A stretch of 64,000 nt of DNA from Tigriopus japonicus (taxonomy: Eukaryota > Arthropoda > Copepoda > Harpacticoida > Harpacticidae). This document shows positions 1-13,002 of the stretch, in pieces (the stretch's first letter is position 1; every line of letters starts with the position of its first letter). A program made the translations under genes and the position numbers. The stretch covers positions 1,416,612 to 1,480,611 of the forward strand of contig CM021316.1 in assembly GCA_010645155.1 (NCBI GenBank), written 5' to 3'. The notes beneath the pieces are model-generated. The model did not search any database. It saw nothing but the letters and a program-made list of their open reading frames with translations, and was not told where the DNA came from.

Positions 1-3000
1 TGAGTTCATGGACTACATCTGGTTCTGGCGTGTACATGGGCTTAGATGGATGACGAATGTATTGGGTGGAATGGAACACCCTGAACGCCAAACCCGCCAA
101 GAAATCCCGAGAGGACAAAAGTCCAGCCACAGGTCTCAAGCTGAATCCAGTGGTACCTGAAGTATATAAAGCAAAGATGAAAGATATGAGACCGATGACA
201 GTATGTTTATGTGGGGGTATGTACTTTTCAGGAATTCCGAGATGTCTTGTAATTGGGGAATATTTTCCTCGTTGTAGCCGCAATTTTGCTCAAGAAGAGG
301 GAAAATATGATTGAACTCTTGACAAGCGTGGGTCTTGAAAAGCTTCTTCAAATTCCTGTACACTGTTCCCCAAGTAGCAATCTCTTCAGCAGTGTATTCG
401 ACTCTTGGAATGGGTTCGCCACTAAAAGTAAGAAACAAGTTATAATTTGTTATTTAAAGACCTCAAAAAATAAAAATTCAAAAAACAGAAAATTGATAAG
501 GTCTTGTTTCCGTTTTGGCATGGTTAAAAGATGCCTTTTTTAAGGTTGTCTAAAAACTCCAAACATGAGATGACGAGATGAAATAGTATCACAGACATTT
601 GCAGTGCCTGAAATTAAAACTTTGAACTTACTGTTTGTAGTTGAATGCAATGTCGGCAAATTCTTTTCGGCGGGCTCTGTAAACGGGGTCAGTAAATCCT
701 GGATGATCGGAATCCAGTTCTGATCCATAAGACAAGATTTGGTTGGCAAACTTGTCCAAATCCTTAACTGTTCCAGGGAACCAAGGAATGCTGTCTGGAA
801 GTTTATAAAATTTAAAAGTAAGGCGTAAAATTCTGACCAAACAGCAAGAAATGTTTTGTTTCTCCTTCTTTTTCATTCCTTAAAAAATATAAATTTTTAA
901 ATTTTGAATTGATTCGTAAAGCAGTTCAAGTACGATACACAATTTAAGAAAACCGTGAAATGAAAACAAATAATCACTTAATGGGGACAATACTAACCTA
1001 AGCCTTTTCCTTGGTCAGTCTTGTAATTTCGAGAGACCACACTGAAGTACGAAGCCTTGGACTTGATTTCATCCAAGGCCTTTGGAATATCTCCTGAGTC
1101 GCTCTGGCACTCCACCATAAATTCATAAGCATCTTCATCACGCTTGGACGAACGGGATTCAATGTGAAGCAAATTCACCTTGTTTCTCTGAAATTAACGA
1201 GCAATTAGCTATCTGTCATCCATCCAATGTTTAACCACTCGTTGGTATTTGAGGCGCATCGTAATCAACGTAGAGAGTTATAAATACAAGAGTACGCCCA
1301 TAAGACTAATTAGTCCCACTTAGAATCAGTGTCTCCACAAGATTTGAGAAGAAAAAGGTAACAGGATATATGCGATGCTGGAAGGAAATCCAAGACAAGG
1401 CATGTTTTATTTCCAGAATATGTACAAAACTTACAGTTGTAAAAAATTTTGGTAAAAGATATCAAGGCTTGATTGCTTGGTTTTAATTCAATCACCTAAT
1501 AAACCGTAAACTCTAAAAATGAACTCTGCATATTATTGATCCATTTCCAGCCAAGGTATCTTTATGTGAAATATCGATCGTTTCCAGAGACCCTGAAACA
1601 TTGAATGGACGCCCAAAAGGGAAAAACTTTGATTCGCCAAATTGGGCTGAGCAATTCAGAACAGCCAACGGCCCTGTTTTACCTCTAGCAGTATGATTTA
1701 AAACGTTTACTTGAAGTAACTTACGTCATGTCCTTTTGTTGCACTTTTCTTCAACCTTCCATTTTCTCCTCGAATCCTATGGAGACACTGACCCAAAGTA
1801 GGACCAATTTTTCTCATGTGCGTACTCTTATAATTTTAGTGCTATTGATTGTGCACTTTGTTAAGGTCGGCTTTTAAAGAGCTATGTACATTTTCGTCCT
1901 CAGATGGCTCTCAACTAAACTGAGGAGTTGACAAATGGTGCCTCATAGGGGAAAAATCCACTATGACTAATTCATTAGGACTCTTCATTCATTGATACTT
2001 GGTCCGACAAAGGGATTTATAAACACACCAGTGTCATAAATAAACTAAACTTTGATTTCGGACTTGACAAAACATCTGTGTTTACAGGAAAAAAGCACAA
2101 ATTGGAAAGTAAAGAGCTATTTTACCCCCAATATTTTCTACATACTTTTTATAATATTTTGCACCCTCCAGGCGAAGTCGAAAGACTTGGAAAGAGTGGA
2201 CTGGAGTACACTCACTAGAATCTGATTTCTGTCGAGGTATCATTCAAGACGCATGTTTGACTTCTATAGAAATCCGACGCAATAACACGTTAAACTTGTT
2301 GTGGTCAGAATTCTTATCTGATGGAAGCATGGCTCTCCTCCAATTATCAAAACTGTCCCACAACATTTCAATCCAGTTCTCCACGTGGGCCATTTTTTTC
2401 TTAAGGTATTCCTCGTCTGGTTTTATTCCATCTAGACGCCAATGGTTTCTTATGTAAACAAAGAGTCCGACGCAGTTCCAAGCATTTCAAGTTCTATTAT
2501 GTAACGATGTCTCGAAAGTTTGGAACTCAGTATTTTCTATTACTGTAGGTAAATGGTCATTAACCAAATTCCTTTAAATTTTACCATGGACAATAGAGCA
2601 AAACATTTTGGTAAAGAATCAATAACATATCTCAAAATCCATAATTCATCTGAATCATTTACGTTTACTTTTGGCAAAGATCTTTCTAATTAAAAGTTCA
2701 ACAAAATTTTGCTTTTAGCTAACCCATGTTTTATCAATTTTGTGTCTTCTCCACTAAAGACACGAAAAATAGGTTAAACAAATAAATAACAGCTATACTT
2801 CTTAGTTTCTGAGCAGCATTTTTTTCGGGCGTGTGTGGCCTTCAATCAAAATGCTCTTCTAACACCTCGAAACAAACATTTAATATGTATGAAAGGACAA
2901 AGTTATCCGTAAGCCAAACTTTTTCACATTATACGCTCTTTGTACTTAGCTTTTTGTACACAACTTTTAACTCAGTGTCTACATTGTCCTACTTTTTTGG

Positions 3001-6000
3001 TTTAGCATTCTTTTCTTGATACAGATCTTCGTTCTTGGGTAGGAAACCCATTTATTTGATTAGGATGGGAAATTGTCGTCTTTTTAGGGCTGTCTTCTTA
3101 AGTTTTTTGAAACATTAACGACATGACGTCCAAAATGGTAGTAATTCTTCTTTGTAATTAATTGAAATAAATCGAGTATATAACATACGTCGTCAACAAA
3201 GATGCTAAAGGGGATGTTTCACTAAAAGCGGCAAATTGAAAGGGCACTCATTGTCATTGGTTTTTGACGAAATGTCGTCATATTTCTATCTTCACTCTTG
3301 TGGGCAGCCTCAATTCCATTATTAAATATTACCTCAAGCTTCTTCACTTTTGACACACAAGATTGAGTTCTAAACATGAAAAAGGGTCAACAAAATATCT
3401 AAAACTTTCCTATATAATTGTGCCTCTTAGTACCATCTTGAAATTACCCATCAATAAAGTATATTTGTCACATTATCCTCCCCACAGTTTCCTACTTAAG
3501 GCCTTGTAAAACAATCATTGAGGTGTCAAGGAATAGTTATCTCATGATAAGTACAGAGACATTATTGAAAAAAAGAGTATCTGTGAACAAAAAACAATGT
3601 TGAGAAGAGCAGTCAAGGATTTGGTTGGGGCGATATTTTAAGACAAATAAATCAGACTATCCTCTTCATGAATCAAAAACCATATTTACCATCGGTTGCT
3701 TGTCATTTAACTAACCATCCATCTTTCTTACACATACTCATATCAATCTTAAAACAAAACTTGAAAGAGCCTTAAGCATGTAGGTAAGTTAGGACCATTT
3801 ATTTCTTCACTTAAAACAAGTGTTTTGTGCTTCAAACCTGATGCAATAAACCTTCCCTTGCTAAAAAGCAATCATGCCACCTACATAGACTCAAAGTTGT
3901 CTTAGTATATACTCCAAAATCTCTATCCATATTTGTTTTATGATAATCATAAACCTGGCTATCCTTACCTTGAACGTGTCGAGGACATCGGCCAACACTC
4001 CGGATCCATCTTCTCGATCTGGAGTGAAGATCAACCAAGTATTCTTGGCTGAGTCTTTCCCAGTTTGAATGTACTGACCACGCCCCATGTGCTTAGGCTA
4101 AAAGGTAAACAAATCACTACAGTAGAGATGTGACCCGATTGAGATTTGGGGTTGAACTGTCAAGGTTGGATGAAGGACGACTGCTCTTATTTGACCGTGG
4201 CTGTGCCTAATTTCGCCAAATACTGGAAAATTGTTATCACCAAGATCTTTAGGTAACATCACTGACCGAATCCTGCTCACCTTTGACGCATTATTATTCC
4301 CTCCCAATGTCCAATTTTAGCCTGGTCGTCTGTCTAAAAATGAGGCTTAACATACGGTTTGCTTATCTTCAAATCTAGCATGGAGTTTTAAACAGTGTTT
4401 TTGTGTCTGATGAAACATTTCTGCCAAGTGTACTAAGACGTTCGAGTGGATGAATAGCTGTGGTCAAACCATTGGCCCCAGGGAACACTTTGTATAAGTA
4501 ATAGATCAAGGGCCAATTTGGTGGACGGTGCAACAGGGGATAAGTGACCTTTGCATGATTTGAGGAATGATTTGGAGGTTTATAGCGCCAAGGCTTTGTT
4601 TGTACTTATTGTTGGAGCCATAGATAAGTATAGAGTGCGCAAAGGCATATTGATGCGATTTGTATTGACCGTCTGAAGCCTGCTTTTTGATTGCAAGAAA
4701 TTGTCTCTGGAATTGTGGATCCAGTGGTTTCTCAAAGATGTCGAGTAATATTGTCTGTCGATTGAATTTTTCCATAGGGGTATGTGCTGTAAGAGCTGAA
4801 CTACATGCCAACTCAGTATTCTTTGATTTCTCCTCATGTTCAGTCGCTATACTTTTTAAGTTTTGTTAACCTGGCATTTTGTAAATTCTTACAGAATTTA
4901 AAACACCGCCTTGATTCCTGCTGCTTCAATGTTTTATGTTTGTTCCCTTTTCATGCTTCCTAAAAATTTAGAATAGGTGCACATTGTCATGCTGTTTTTC
5001 AGAACTGTTGTAGCTTTTGTAATTCTCAATACAATCAAGTATATTGGGATGAGTGGCATACATTTTAGACAGCAACTCACAAAGTCCAAAATCTACTTTT
5101 TAATTCGTAGAACCTTATTAACTTAGTTAAAATATTTTTGAAAGGAAGGTGTTCCAAATTTATTATACTTATTTAAAAGCCAGAGATTCGCCTTATTCTT
5201 CTATTTGCTCAAAATCACAAATCCAGCAGAAGAACGACGCTAAGCTTTGTCACTCTATAATGTCTATGCCCGCTTACATTTGCATAACGCCTGTGGTCCA
5301 ATAAGAGAACCCATTGGAAAAAATGAAATACACGTGAAAAAAAGTAAAGCGATGAACGATGGAAAAAACATACGTTTTTTATCGATGGTTGAAGAAGTCG
5401 GGAAAATACATGGCAATTTGCGATGAAGCGGAAAAAACGAAAAAAAAAATCTAGCTTTACATTTTATATTCAAGGAATAAAATCTTTCACAAAAATAAAA
5501 TTTTAGCCCCTTCAATTGCAAATCCGCAACGCCATACCAAGGTTCTTGTAAGTATTACATTTTTTAACAAATAGGATTTGTTGATGTGATTGACCACATT
5601 ATAATCTTTGCATCCAGTTGTTACAAAGAAGTTTTCCGCACAAAATTATAACCACTCCAAGAAACATTAACCAAGTATCATTCAAGAGTTTATGCTATTA
5701 TTTAGGTCAGGGGTCGGCAACCGGTGGGCCGCGGCCCAAATAGGGGCCCAAGGGTGGTCGTTGGTGGGCCCAAGAGCAATGGAGAAAGTCCAAAATAGTG
5801 GGCCCGAGAGCCATCCATAGTATTGTACTTGTGGGCCCAAAGCTCTTTGACCGCTAATTTTTTGGGCCCCTGAACCTAGCACTGCCTGTTTGGTGGGCCT
5901 CAGACAACACGAAGCAAATTTCGTGGGCCTTGACTCAAAAATGGTTTCCGACCATGTCATGCTTGTATTATTATTGATGGGCCAAAAGGGCTCTTCACAG

Positions 6001-6538
6001 AAACCTAATGAAGGTTCAACAAAAACAGGATGACTTGAAAATCATATGGAAGTACTCTTACTTGTTATACCTACTATGTCTAAATAAATTCTGGTTCGAA
6101 ATAACATTTTAGCCTTGAAATCTTTGTGAGTACTGCAAATTTTTTTTTGAAACCATTACTTTAAAAGTTAGAATAAAACCAGAAGTAGTTGAAATCCTAT
6201 TTGGTAGGTTCTTGAATTGCTTGATCTAAAAATCTTTTATAATCAAGGTTGGTCAGGAAAGGCGTAAGCAAACAGACAATCTTTCATCCATATTCAGGAT
6301 CAACCTTAAACTCGAAGGTTTAAATGACGTAAGCAACCCTGCAGAAATTTGCCAACGGCTAGATTAACAGTCATTCATATTTCAGTATTCCATCATTTCA
6401 CTTTGCCAAACGTTGCCAAACGTATATTCTGTCGTGAGAGATAACGCCCTAATTGATCCAAATTACCTGATCAGTAGAAGGAGGCGAGCCACTGATTCCA
6501 TTGGTGCCATTTACCCCGTTAACAGCGGATCCGTTCAT
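1..6538 (-). CDS. PAH: phenylalanine-4-hydroxylase (Henna/PAH), 5' six exons, partial
   Basis: Cytosolic pterin- and iron-dependent enzyme converting phenylalanine to tyrosine. Exons, all on the minus strand: 6467-6538 (ATG at 6538, 24 codons beginning MNGSAVNG), 3969-4097, 998-1187, 632-794, 225-421 and 1-156 (cut by the window edge). All junctions are GT-AG and the phases agree (0,0,1,2,1), giving 302 codons in the window. The N-terminal part is an ACT regulatory domain ([13 protein letters not shown], then [11 protein letters not shown]). The catalytic domain follows ([72 protein letters not shown]). The first iron histidine is present in VHEL at the window edge; the second histidine and the C-terminal tetramer region lie outside. 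The wording is closer to PAH than to tryptophan or tyrosine hydroxylase. One oddity is Val in place of the usual Cys just before that histidine. Exon 1 is assigned from start context, donor and phase only, so it is less certain than the rest. Confidence 0.93.
1610..1715. repeat. dispersed repeat, shared with 36920-37020
   Basis: This stretch in PAH intron 2 shares several blocks with 36920-37020, including TTCGCCAAA followed by TGGGCTGAGCAA. It is probably a decayed interspersed repeat. The remaining part of this 2.8-kb intron (1188-3968) shows no gene or clear element by eye. Confidence 0.4.
5708..5956 (-). mobile_element. 249-bp hAT-like MITE, copy 1
   Basis: Lies in PAH intron 1. The ends resemble the terminal inverted repeats of hAT elements: CAGGGGTCGGCAA at one side, and a degraded complement ending at 5956. 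The interior is rich in GGGCCC/GGCCCA blocks. The element is in inverse orientation to the copy at 49788-50036, which has exactly the same length. No target duplication is visible here. Confidence 0.75.
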
Positions 6539-7494
6539 ATTTACTGCTGTGCTGGAAGGAAGCCCACGATCGGTGTACTTCAAGGGTCAGTTCTAAGATC
6601 CTCCAAGCTGGAACGCAGAAGTTGAATTTGGATGATGCCAATCGGTCTATTTCAGACGAGAGACTGATTTCAAAGGTCTCTCGCGAGTCGTTCCAAACGC
6701 TAGAGAGGGTCGAGATTTTCTTGTTGATTTCATTAATGGCTCCAATCTGGTTTTCAAGAGGCTTGACCATTGCGAACATACTCGGGCACACCAAAAAAAA
6801 TCAAGATTAGAGGATTTTTGAGACTATCTTGTCATACTCTGGGAATACATATTCCCCAATTATCGTCATTAAGATGTAAGAGATTTTTTTAGGCGGACAA
6901 CCTCCCTCAGGCTAGTAGTGAATAGCTCCAGTTTTTAAGAGTTTTTACGAGGTATTTAGGTAATGGCAAAACTTCGCAGTCTAAACCCGTTTACCATGTC
7001 CGGACGATGAAAATTGGAAAATGAGGTTGAGGGATTGGCCAAACCTGTTGGTGGTTCTTATCTGATGCACTTCTCTGACAGAGTTAAATCAGCAATTTCA
7101 CGACGTTGCTCTCAAATGAAGAATATCATGGTACGAGTTCTTTAGTTGGATGGTTGGCTCCATTCTGGCGGTGATAAAAATCAGACTGATTCTGGATTGT
7201 GGCTACCGACTAGTACTATTATGAAAGAGCGAGATTTTACAAAAGTTGACATGTTCTTAAGAAAGCCTTGTCGATTAGTTGAGGGGTTTGAAAATTAGAC
7301 TGGAAAACCAAAACAAATGCAGTTCGAAAACCATCCTCGAGGGGGTCTTGTTACATAAACTGCATCCTAAATAAACGCAGTATATCAAAAAGGATTATTT
7401 GCACGATTTTTATTTTGATTTCAATTTTTCTTTCTATGTCTTAACGGTTTAAAATAGTAGGGTAATTATATGATCGTAGAGGTTTTAGGTGCGT
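6539..7494. other. intergenic, 5' flank of the PAH gene
   Basis: About 950 bases between the PAH start codon and the first LINE fragment. It should contain the PAH promoter and 5' UTR. No convincing TATA box, gene or repeat was recognised. Confidence 0.4.
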
Positions 7495-7539
7495 TCTGAG
7501 AGCACCTCCAAATCCAAGGGAATCGAGGCTAGTTCGATC
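7495..7539 (+). pseudogene. LINE ORF tail, 5' piece split by the 4.2-kb element
   Basis: Starts GAGAGCACCTCCAAATCC and matches 48040-48080, where the same reading frame is uninterrupted. Its continuation is at 11715. The last eight bases (GTTCGATC, 7532-7539) are repeated directly after the inserted element, so this is the left half of an interrupted LINE copy. Confidence 0.8.
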
Positions 7540-10500
7540 TAGAGGGCTAAATGGAGAGAAGAGACGCACGGGTGGTTATTTAAGGAAATTTTTAATTTCA
7601 ATGGCATTCCATTTTCAGTGGTACCACACCATTGGCATAAACCTTGGAAAGAAGGAAATGCATAAATTAAAATCTTCCCCCATGGAAAATGAGAGAAATG
7701 GCCTTTTTAGTTATGGCATGGCTTGAATCCATTTTCCTCCTTATCCAATCATGAGAAGGATGTCTCCTTTGTAACACATTTTTGGGCCCCAATGTGTCCT
7801 TGATATGGAGCAAAGCTTAATTTCGATTTTGCACATCATAGACAATTTATTGATTTAGAAGGCTTTGTTTATTGCAATCAAGAAAAGTTGAGAAATATAG
7901 GCTTCAATCTGCTATGATAACAATGATGAAGAGGAGCAAAATGTCCCTTGAGGATAGTGCTTTAAGTGCATTAATTTGCTTAGTTGCTGTTTTGATAATT
8001 CTAATGTTAAAATTCTAGAGTTAAAATTACAAAAACTGAACAACTAAAAAGTAAGGCAGTTTATTTATCATCAGAAATGGATTCACAATGGCAAACTATA
8101 CAAGGCAAAAAAAGGAGATAGGAAAGTCATGGTGGTCAAGAAACAAAACTTGGAATGGAAAATGTTGAGGAATGAACTCAAAATCACAACTGAACAACAT
8201 GACTCATATTCACATAGTTTTGTTACAGAACTTTTGGGACAACTTTCAGATGATTTTCATTGATGTGTTGGATACTGAGTGCACTGTGAAGATTTTTTAT
8301 GCATGGAAATTGTTTGTACACATGGCACACTAGATGAGTTTGATGCTCGTGCTCTCTTATGTATAAGTGACATTTTGTTCACAGGCCTGTGATTTTGTCA
8401 CTTTTAAAGCACATAATCAGCAAAAGAACTGATCAATGATCACATTGTTCAGGCTTCAATAACTTGGATTCTTCAAAATCCTTTGTTCTATGTTCTTCAC
8501 TCGGTCATTAATGCACTTTACCTCATGCAAATTTTTGTTGGCATGAAATACTTTGCCTAAAGTGGAAGGCCAACACAATATTGTTCATTTGGTGATTGCA
8601 ATCTTGACATGGAGGATTTCTCGCAAGAAAAAAGCGATTTGCAGAATGATATTCAGGATTGCACACAATGACACATGATAAGCACATGATCAATGAGTAA
8701 ATGACCAATCTACCACAATAACATCATCTCAGATGTACCAAACTGATCCAAATTAATCACCAATAGATACAGGATGTAAAAGTCACTTTCACAAAGTAAA
8801 CAAACATGCTGTGCCTTGAATATCCTTGTCTCTTCTTGTGATGTGGTGGTGATACTCATACATCAAATTAAACTCAAGTCAAGAAATTGGCCAAGGATCA
8901 GTTAATTGCAAACATCAGTACATTTACACTGAAAGGTAATAATGTAAGGCCCTACATTCAGGAGATGCCCTTCTCATGATTTTAATCAAGGGGAAAAAGA
9001 TTCAAAACACGTCATAACTAAAATGACAATTTCTGTAATATTCCATGGGGGAAGATTTTAATTTTTGCATTTTTTTCTTCTGAAGACTTCAGCCAATGGT
9101 GTGGTACCACTGAAAGTGGAATGCCATTGAAATTAAAAAAATCTTGAAATAACTACCCGTGAGACACTCCCACTCAGCCGCTTGCGTGGTAAATTGCTTT
9201 GGCTTTGGTAGCCTGGAGTTGGGCAGAGCACCTCAAAGTGCTCTAAAAAGAAGAGTGGCTCGACTGCCCAGGCAGAAATTTGTCAATTTTTGAGCTGATT
9301 TTGTAGGCAAACGGGTCACAAAAATAACTAATTTTACCATTAGTATCCAAGCCCATTGTCACCCCAACACCCAAAGCACACTAAAACATGAAATACATTG
9401 GTCAAACTCGAATTTGAGAATGTCAGAAATGTTACGATTAAGAGGTTGTGTTCTCCTGAGATTATTCTTTGCGTAGTTAAACACTCAGACTTCGTAACAT
9501 AGATATGTATAGACACGACATTTTCATTTTTGTGAGACAATAGGTGGAAAATGGTTTTGTTAATGCGCCCAAAGTTTCCAAGAAAAATTGTTGTATCAAT
9601 TATGGTTGATTTTAGCTGAACCATGTCCTATTTTCTGTCTTACTAGTAAAATAAGATATGTCTCATGTAAATTTGTAGTTTTGATTTTGTGGCCCTCAAA
9701 TCTTGACAGGGAATAAACAAGAGGTGAAATCGTTTAAGACAGGGCTAGACATATTGCAAATATTTGAGTATTAGGCCCCAGAAAATGATTTTATTTTGCT
9801 GTGGAGCAGAAATCCCAGACCTTTAATAATGTAGGGTCAGGTAATGGTTATCTTCTTCAGCTAGCCTTACTCTCAAAACGTCTGAGATTTCTTCTCCACA
9901 GAAAAAGGAGATAATTTTCCGGAGCCTTTTGATCATGATCTGTCTTTTCTTCAAAGACTGGATTGTCCCAACCTTGGGAGTGTGTCCAATTTGACTATGA
10001 CCAGAGACAACTTTGTTCTCAGTGACAAGACTTGAAGGAAGAGAGCTTGTTGATGTTAATCTGTTCCATGCAAAGACTCTTGAGCAAGGAAGCGACACGA
10101 CATTTTTGGTCCCGCCAAGTTAGGCCATTGTTTGCAAGTCTACAGATCACCCAAGGCCTTTATTTTCCCTTTTACCCATTCCAAAAGCATAAAATGCATT
10201 CCTATGATGCCATTTGGTGTTCAAAAATCTATTTGAGCTTTGATTTGTTGTATTTTAGGCAAAAAAGTCATGCACAAGTTCAGTTTTGCAAAAACAAAGG
10301 TTGAACAAAATAACACTTTCTTCCAAGTTTTGCCATTTTTATGATTTTGAATAGAAAATATATAATTTCAGACTCTATTTGACTGAATATGAACTAAGGA
10401 TAGTATCTAAGTAGTTCACAACCATTGTTATTAATAAATACATAAGTCAATGGCTAAAAGAGACCTAAAATGCTGAAATGGGAAGTTTTGATGGCTGCTT

Positions 10501-11714
10501 GGATCTTTTGTTTGTTTAGCTCATTGGACACTCATGAATTCATGAATAAGGTGCCTGAGTAATATTTGAAATGGCAGAAACCCTTGATCCATGAATATTG
10601 GTTTGTCTTGGGGATGAACCCACCAGGAACTTTCAGATTTTACTTTTAAATAACACTTGAAGAGGAACTTGTTTTTCTTGTTGTATTGTTAAGTAACAAT
10701 AGTTTGTCATTGCTCTTCTATTCTTTCTGAGCCACAAGCACAGTTGCTTTCACAAAAGTTAGAGAACACTGGCCATTGACAAACAGTTTCTTGACAAACT
10801 GATGGCATTGCACCATTGCTTAAATGATTCTTGGTCTTGATCATTGAAGCCTCAGTTCAAGAGCTCTTTTCCAACACAAATGAAACCACTGTTTCAAAAC
10901 CACTCTTTGATATGCCTCAGACACCTTAATTTGCTTTGGCACACACAAATACTATTGGCCAAACATCCAAATCAATGTTCAAAGCCAGAGCATGGGGGAT
11001 TTTGGGCGCTATTGACAAGCAAGCTTGGCTCAAAAAGTTCTTTAAAGCCTTTGAATCAATGACATAATTGTGGCATCTGAAAACACAGGTATTCCTACCC
11101 ACTGCAATTGGGTTTTTAAATGAGATAACACGCAATTTGAAGCTTTTTCTTTTCTTGACTGTCTTAACGTTCTTTGTCGTTGTTTACACTTAGGCCCAAG
11201 TTGGCGGGTGATTGCAAAAGGTGACCATTCCTTGCTGGAGGGAGTTAACCTCAGAATCATCCGACAAAATCGTAGGGAGAGTTGACTGAGCCTGTCCTAT
11301 CTATGCATATCTATGCTTTGAAATGCAACTGGCCAGCGGGCCAGGTTGACCAAATGTTGCACGAGTCCTAAATGTCAAACGGTTAGAACGTTTTGATTGG
11401 TACTCTTGAATTGATATTTGAATGTACCCTCTAGGTAAACATTATTTTCTGCTTTTTAATAATTTGACCCATAGTCATGTTGGTTGAGTTGCAAGTACAT
11501 TTCTTGAACCGAGTCCAACTCATTGATGGAGCTTGGAACCCTTTTTGCATTTCGAGTGAAAGCACAAGCACATGAGGTTAGAGCGTCTCTACATGAGGTT
11601 ATTGACGTATTTTTGAATTTGGCGCCATGACTGGGGAAGCAGAGAAACAGCTAACTGTGTTCATTACAAAATCCTTCATCATGGGAGTGACATTTCTCTC
11701 CATTTAGCCCGCTA
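7540..11714. mobile_element. 4175-bp hAT-like transposon with exact 8-bp target duplication
   Basis: Begins TAGAGGGCTAAATGGAGAGA and ends with the complement of that sequence (one mismatch within the first bases). It is flanked by GTTCGATC at 7532-7539 and 11715-11722. The homologous LINE tail at 48075 is uninterrupted and gives an empty-site comparison. Eight-base duplications and TA(G/R)NG-like ends are typical of the hAT superfamily. The interior holds only short open frames (for example minus 9823-10098 and minus 11042-11260) and no transposase that I can recognise. It also contains a second inverted-repeat element at 7567-9162. A 492-bp element with similar ends lies at 44879-45370. Confidence 0.85.
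7567..9162. mobile_element. 1.6-kb inverted-repeat element nested in the hAT-like transposon
   Basis: The ends are inverted copies over more than 100 bp: CACGGGTGGTTATTT at the left, and AAATAACTACCCGTG at the right. Further shared blocks lie inside, including GGTACCACACCATTGG at the left and its complement near 9100. The repeats are diverged by indels. The flanks carry AGAC-like matches, but a clean target duplication cannot be fixed. The interior is AT-rich without a recognisable protein. Confidence 0.75.
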
Positions 11715-11945
11715 GTTCGATCAATGAAGTCCTCCTCTCTTCTTTATCGGGCTCCTTCATTGTTCAGCTTGTTACCCATTAGTCTTCGTCGGGAATATGT
11801 AGGAGCTGATCCTCTGACAGCATTTAAGGCTGGATTGGACAAATTCTTAAATACTGTTCCTGACCAACCCACTATTCAAGGGTTGTACAGATCTGCCAAC
11901 AGTAACTCATTGGTAGATCAAATTTCATATAAACATTAATCATTG
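11715..11945 (+). pseudogene. LINE ORF C-terminal fragment, 3' piece
   Basis: From the duplicated GTTCGATC the frame reads MKSSSLLYRAPSLFSLLPIS, then FKAGLDKFLNTVPDQPTIQG and SNSLVDQISYKH with a stop at 11937-11939. This is the C-terminal end of a non-LTR retrotransposon reverse-transcriptase ORF (motif pattern FN/SLLP, FK..LD.(F/W)L..(V/I)P). It is nearly identical to 48085-48336. Only the tail survives, as is usual for 5'-truncated LINE copies. Confidence 0.8.
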
Positions 11946-12104
11946 AAACTATAATAATGATTAACTCTCTTTACAGGGAATCCCATTCCTTGTAGCGGTA
12001 TTGAAAAATCCGCCCCCCCCCCAAATAAAACAAAATTTCTAGTAGAATTAACTCAAGGGACTGTTGAATTGAATATGATTTAGAATATGTGCTGTATTAA
12101 ATTA

Positions 12105-12300
12105 GGGGTGATGGTGTAGCGCAGTTGGTTAACGCCCGACCGAGCTATTCTCGGGTTCATGGGTTCGATCCCAGGTCTTCCCCAAAAAAATTCTCCTCAT
12201 TGGTCATTTACGGTAGTGGATATTTGCCTCGAACGGCGCAGCTTTGAACCCAGAATGGGCACCTCCAAATAAACTCAATCGCCGTATATTGAATTTGTAT
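12105..12300 (+). mobile_element. tRNA-derived SINE
   Basis: The first 79 bases (12105-12183) look like a tRNA head: a 5' GGGGTGA, an A-box-like TAGCGCAGTTGG, a B-box GGTTCGATCCC, and a 3' CTTCCCC that pairs with the 5' end. Spacing in the anticodon arm is longer than in a standard tRNA. A run of A and an unrelated AT-rich body follow. This fits a SINE rather than a working tRNA gene; there is no second copy in the window to fix its 3' end. Confidence 0.65.
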
Positions 12301-13002
12301 ATGCAATGTGTAATTCATTAGACACGTAATAGAACCTATCTAAAATAAAAGTTTTTATTTAATTCTAACTATGCCTTAAAAGTTGTTAAAGGATTAGCTT
12401 CTATCTATTTAGAACAAAAGATTTAGATTTAGAGCAAAATACAACTTGTACCAAAAATTGCAACTTTTGGACTTTCTAGTCAATGGAGTAACTTATCAAT
12501 TTTTTTCGCAGAAGCATCTTTTACCATAACTAAAAGCATGCGGAAATTGTTCAAAAATTATATTTTACATGGAATTTTCAAAGATTTTATAGTTTTTGGC
12601 TGAAGAATAATTTGTGCAATGTAAAACTGAGGCTAGTTTTTAAGACGCAAAGATCGATCACAAGATCGGACTTATAGTACTATTGTACGATCTTGAGATA
12701 GATATTTTTCGTCAAAAAAACTAGCCTCTGATTTCTTAAGGAAGCCAAAGGTTAAAAAAGACAAACTTAAGACCAAAACCTTTGACCAGTATTGAGCAGT
12801 GTAGTTGGGTAAATTTGACACTTTTATGTTAAAAACTGCAACTTAAGACAAAAAGATGCAACTCTATCCTAGTCGCCCTAATTATGAATCATAAAGTCAA
12901 TGGAGATTTTAAAGCAAAACATCTCCAAAGTTTCGACTTTTTCTTCTTCGCTTCATTTACTAACGTAATCATTGGTTTTTTTTCTATCTACTCTACAAAA
13001 TT
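12301..13002. other. no gene recognised
   Basis: AT-rich intergenic sequence between the SINE and a LINE fragment. Nothing supportable was seen in it. Confidence 0.4.

Noticed and set aside
6519..6794. 91-codon minus-strand frame near PAH exon 1
   Set aside because: It is in a different frame from the phase-compatible exon 1 (6467-6538) and is probably 5' UTR or promoter sequence.
12105..12183. Functional tRNA gene
   Set aside because: The anticodon arm spacing is wrong and a SINE-like A-rich tail follows, so a tRNA-derived SINE is more likely.
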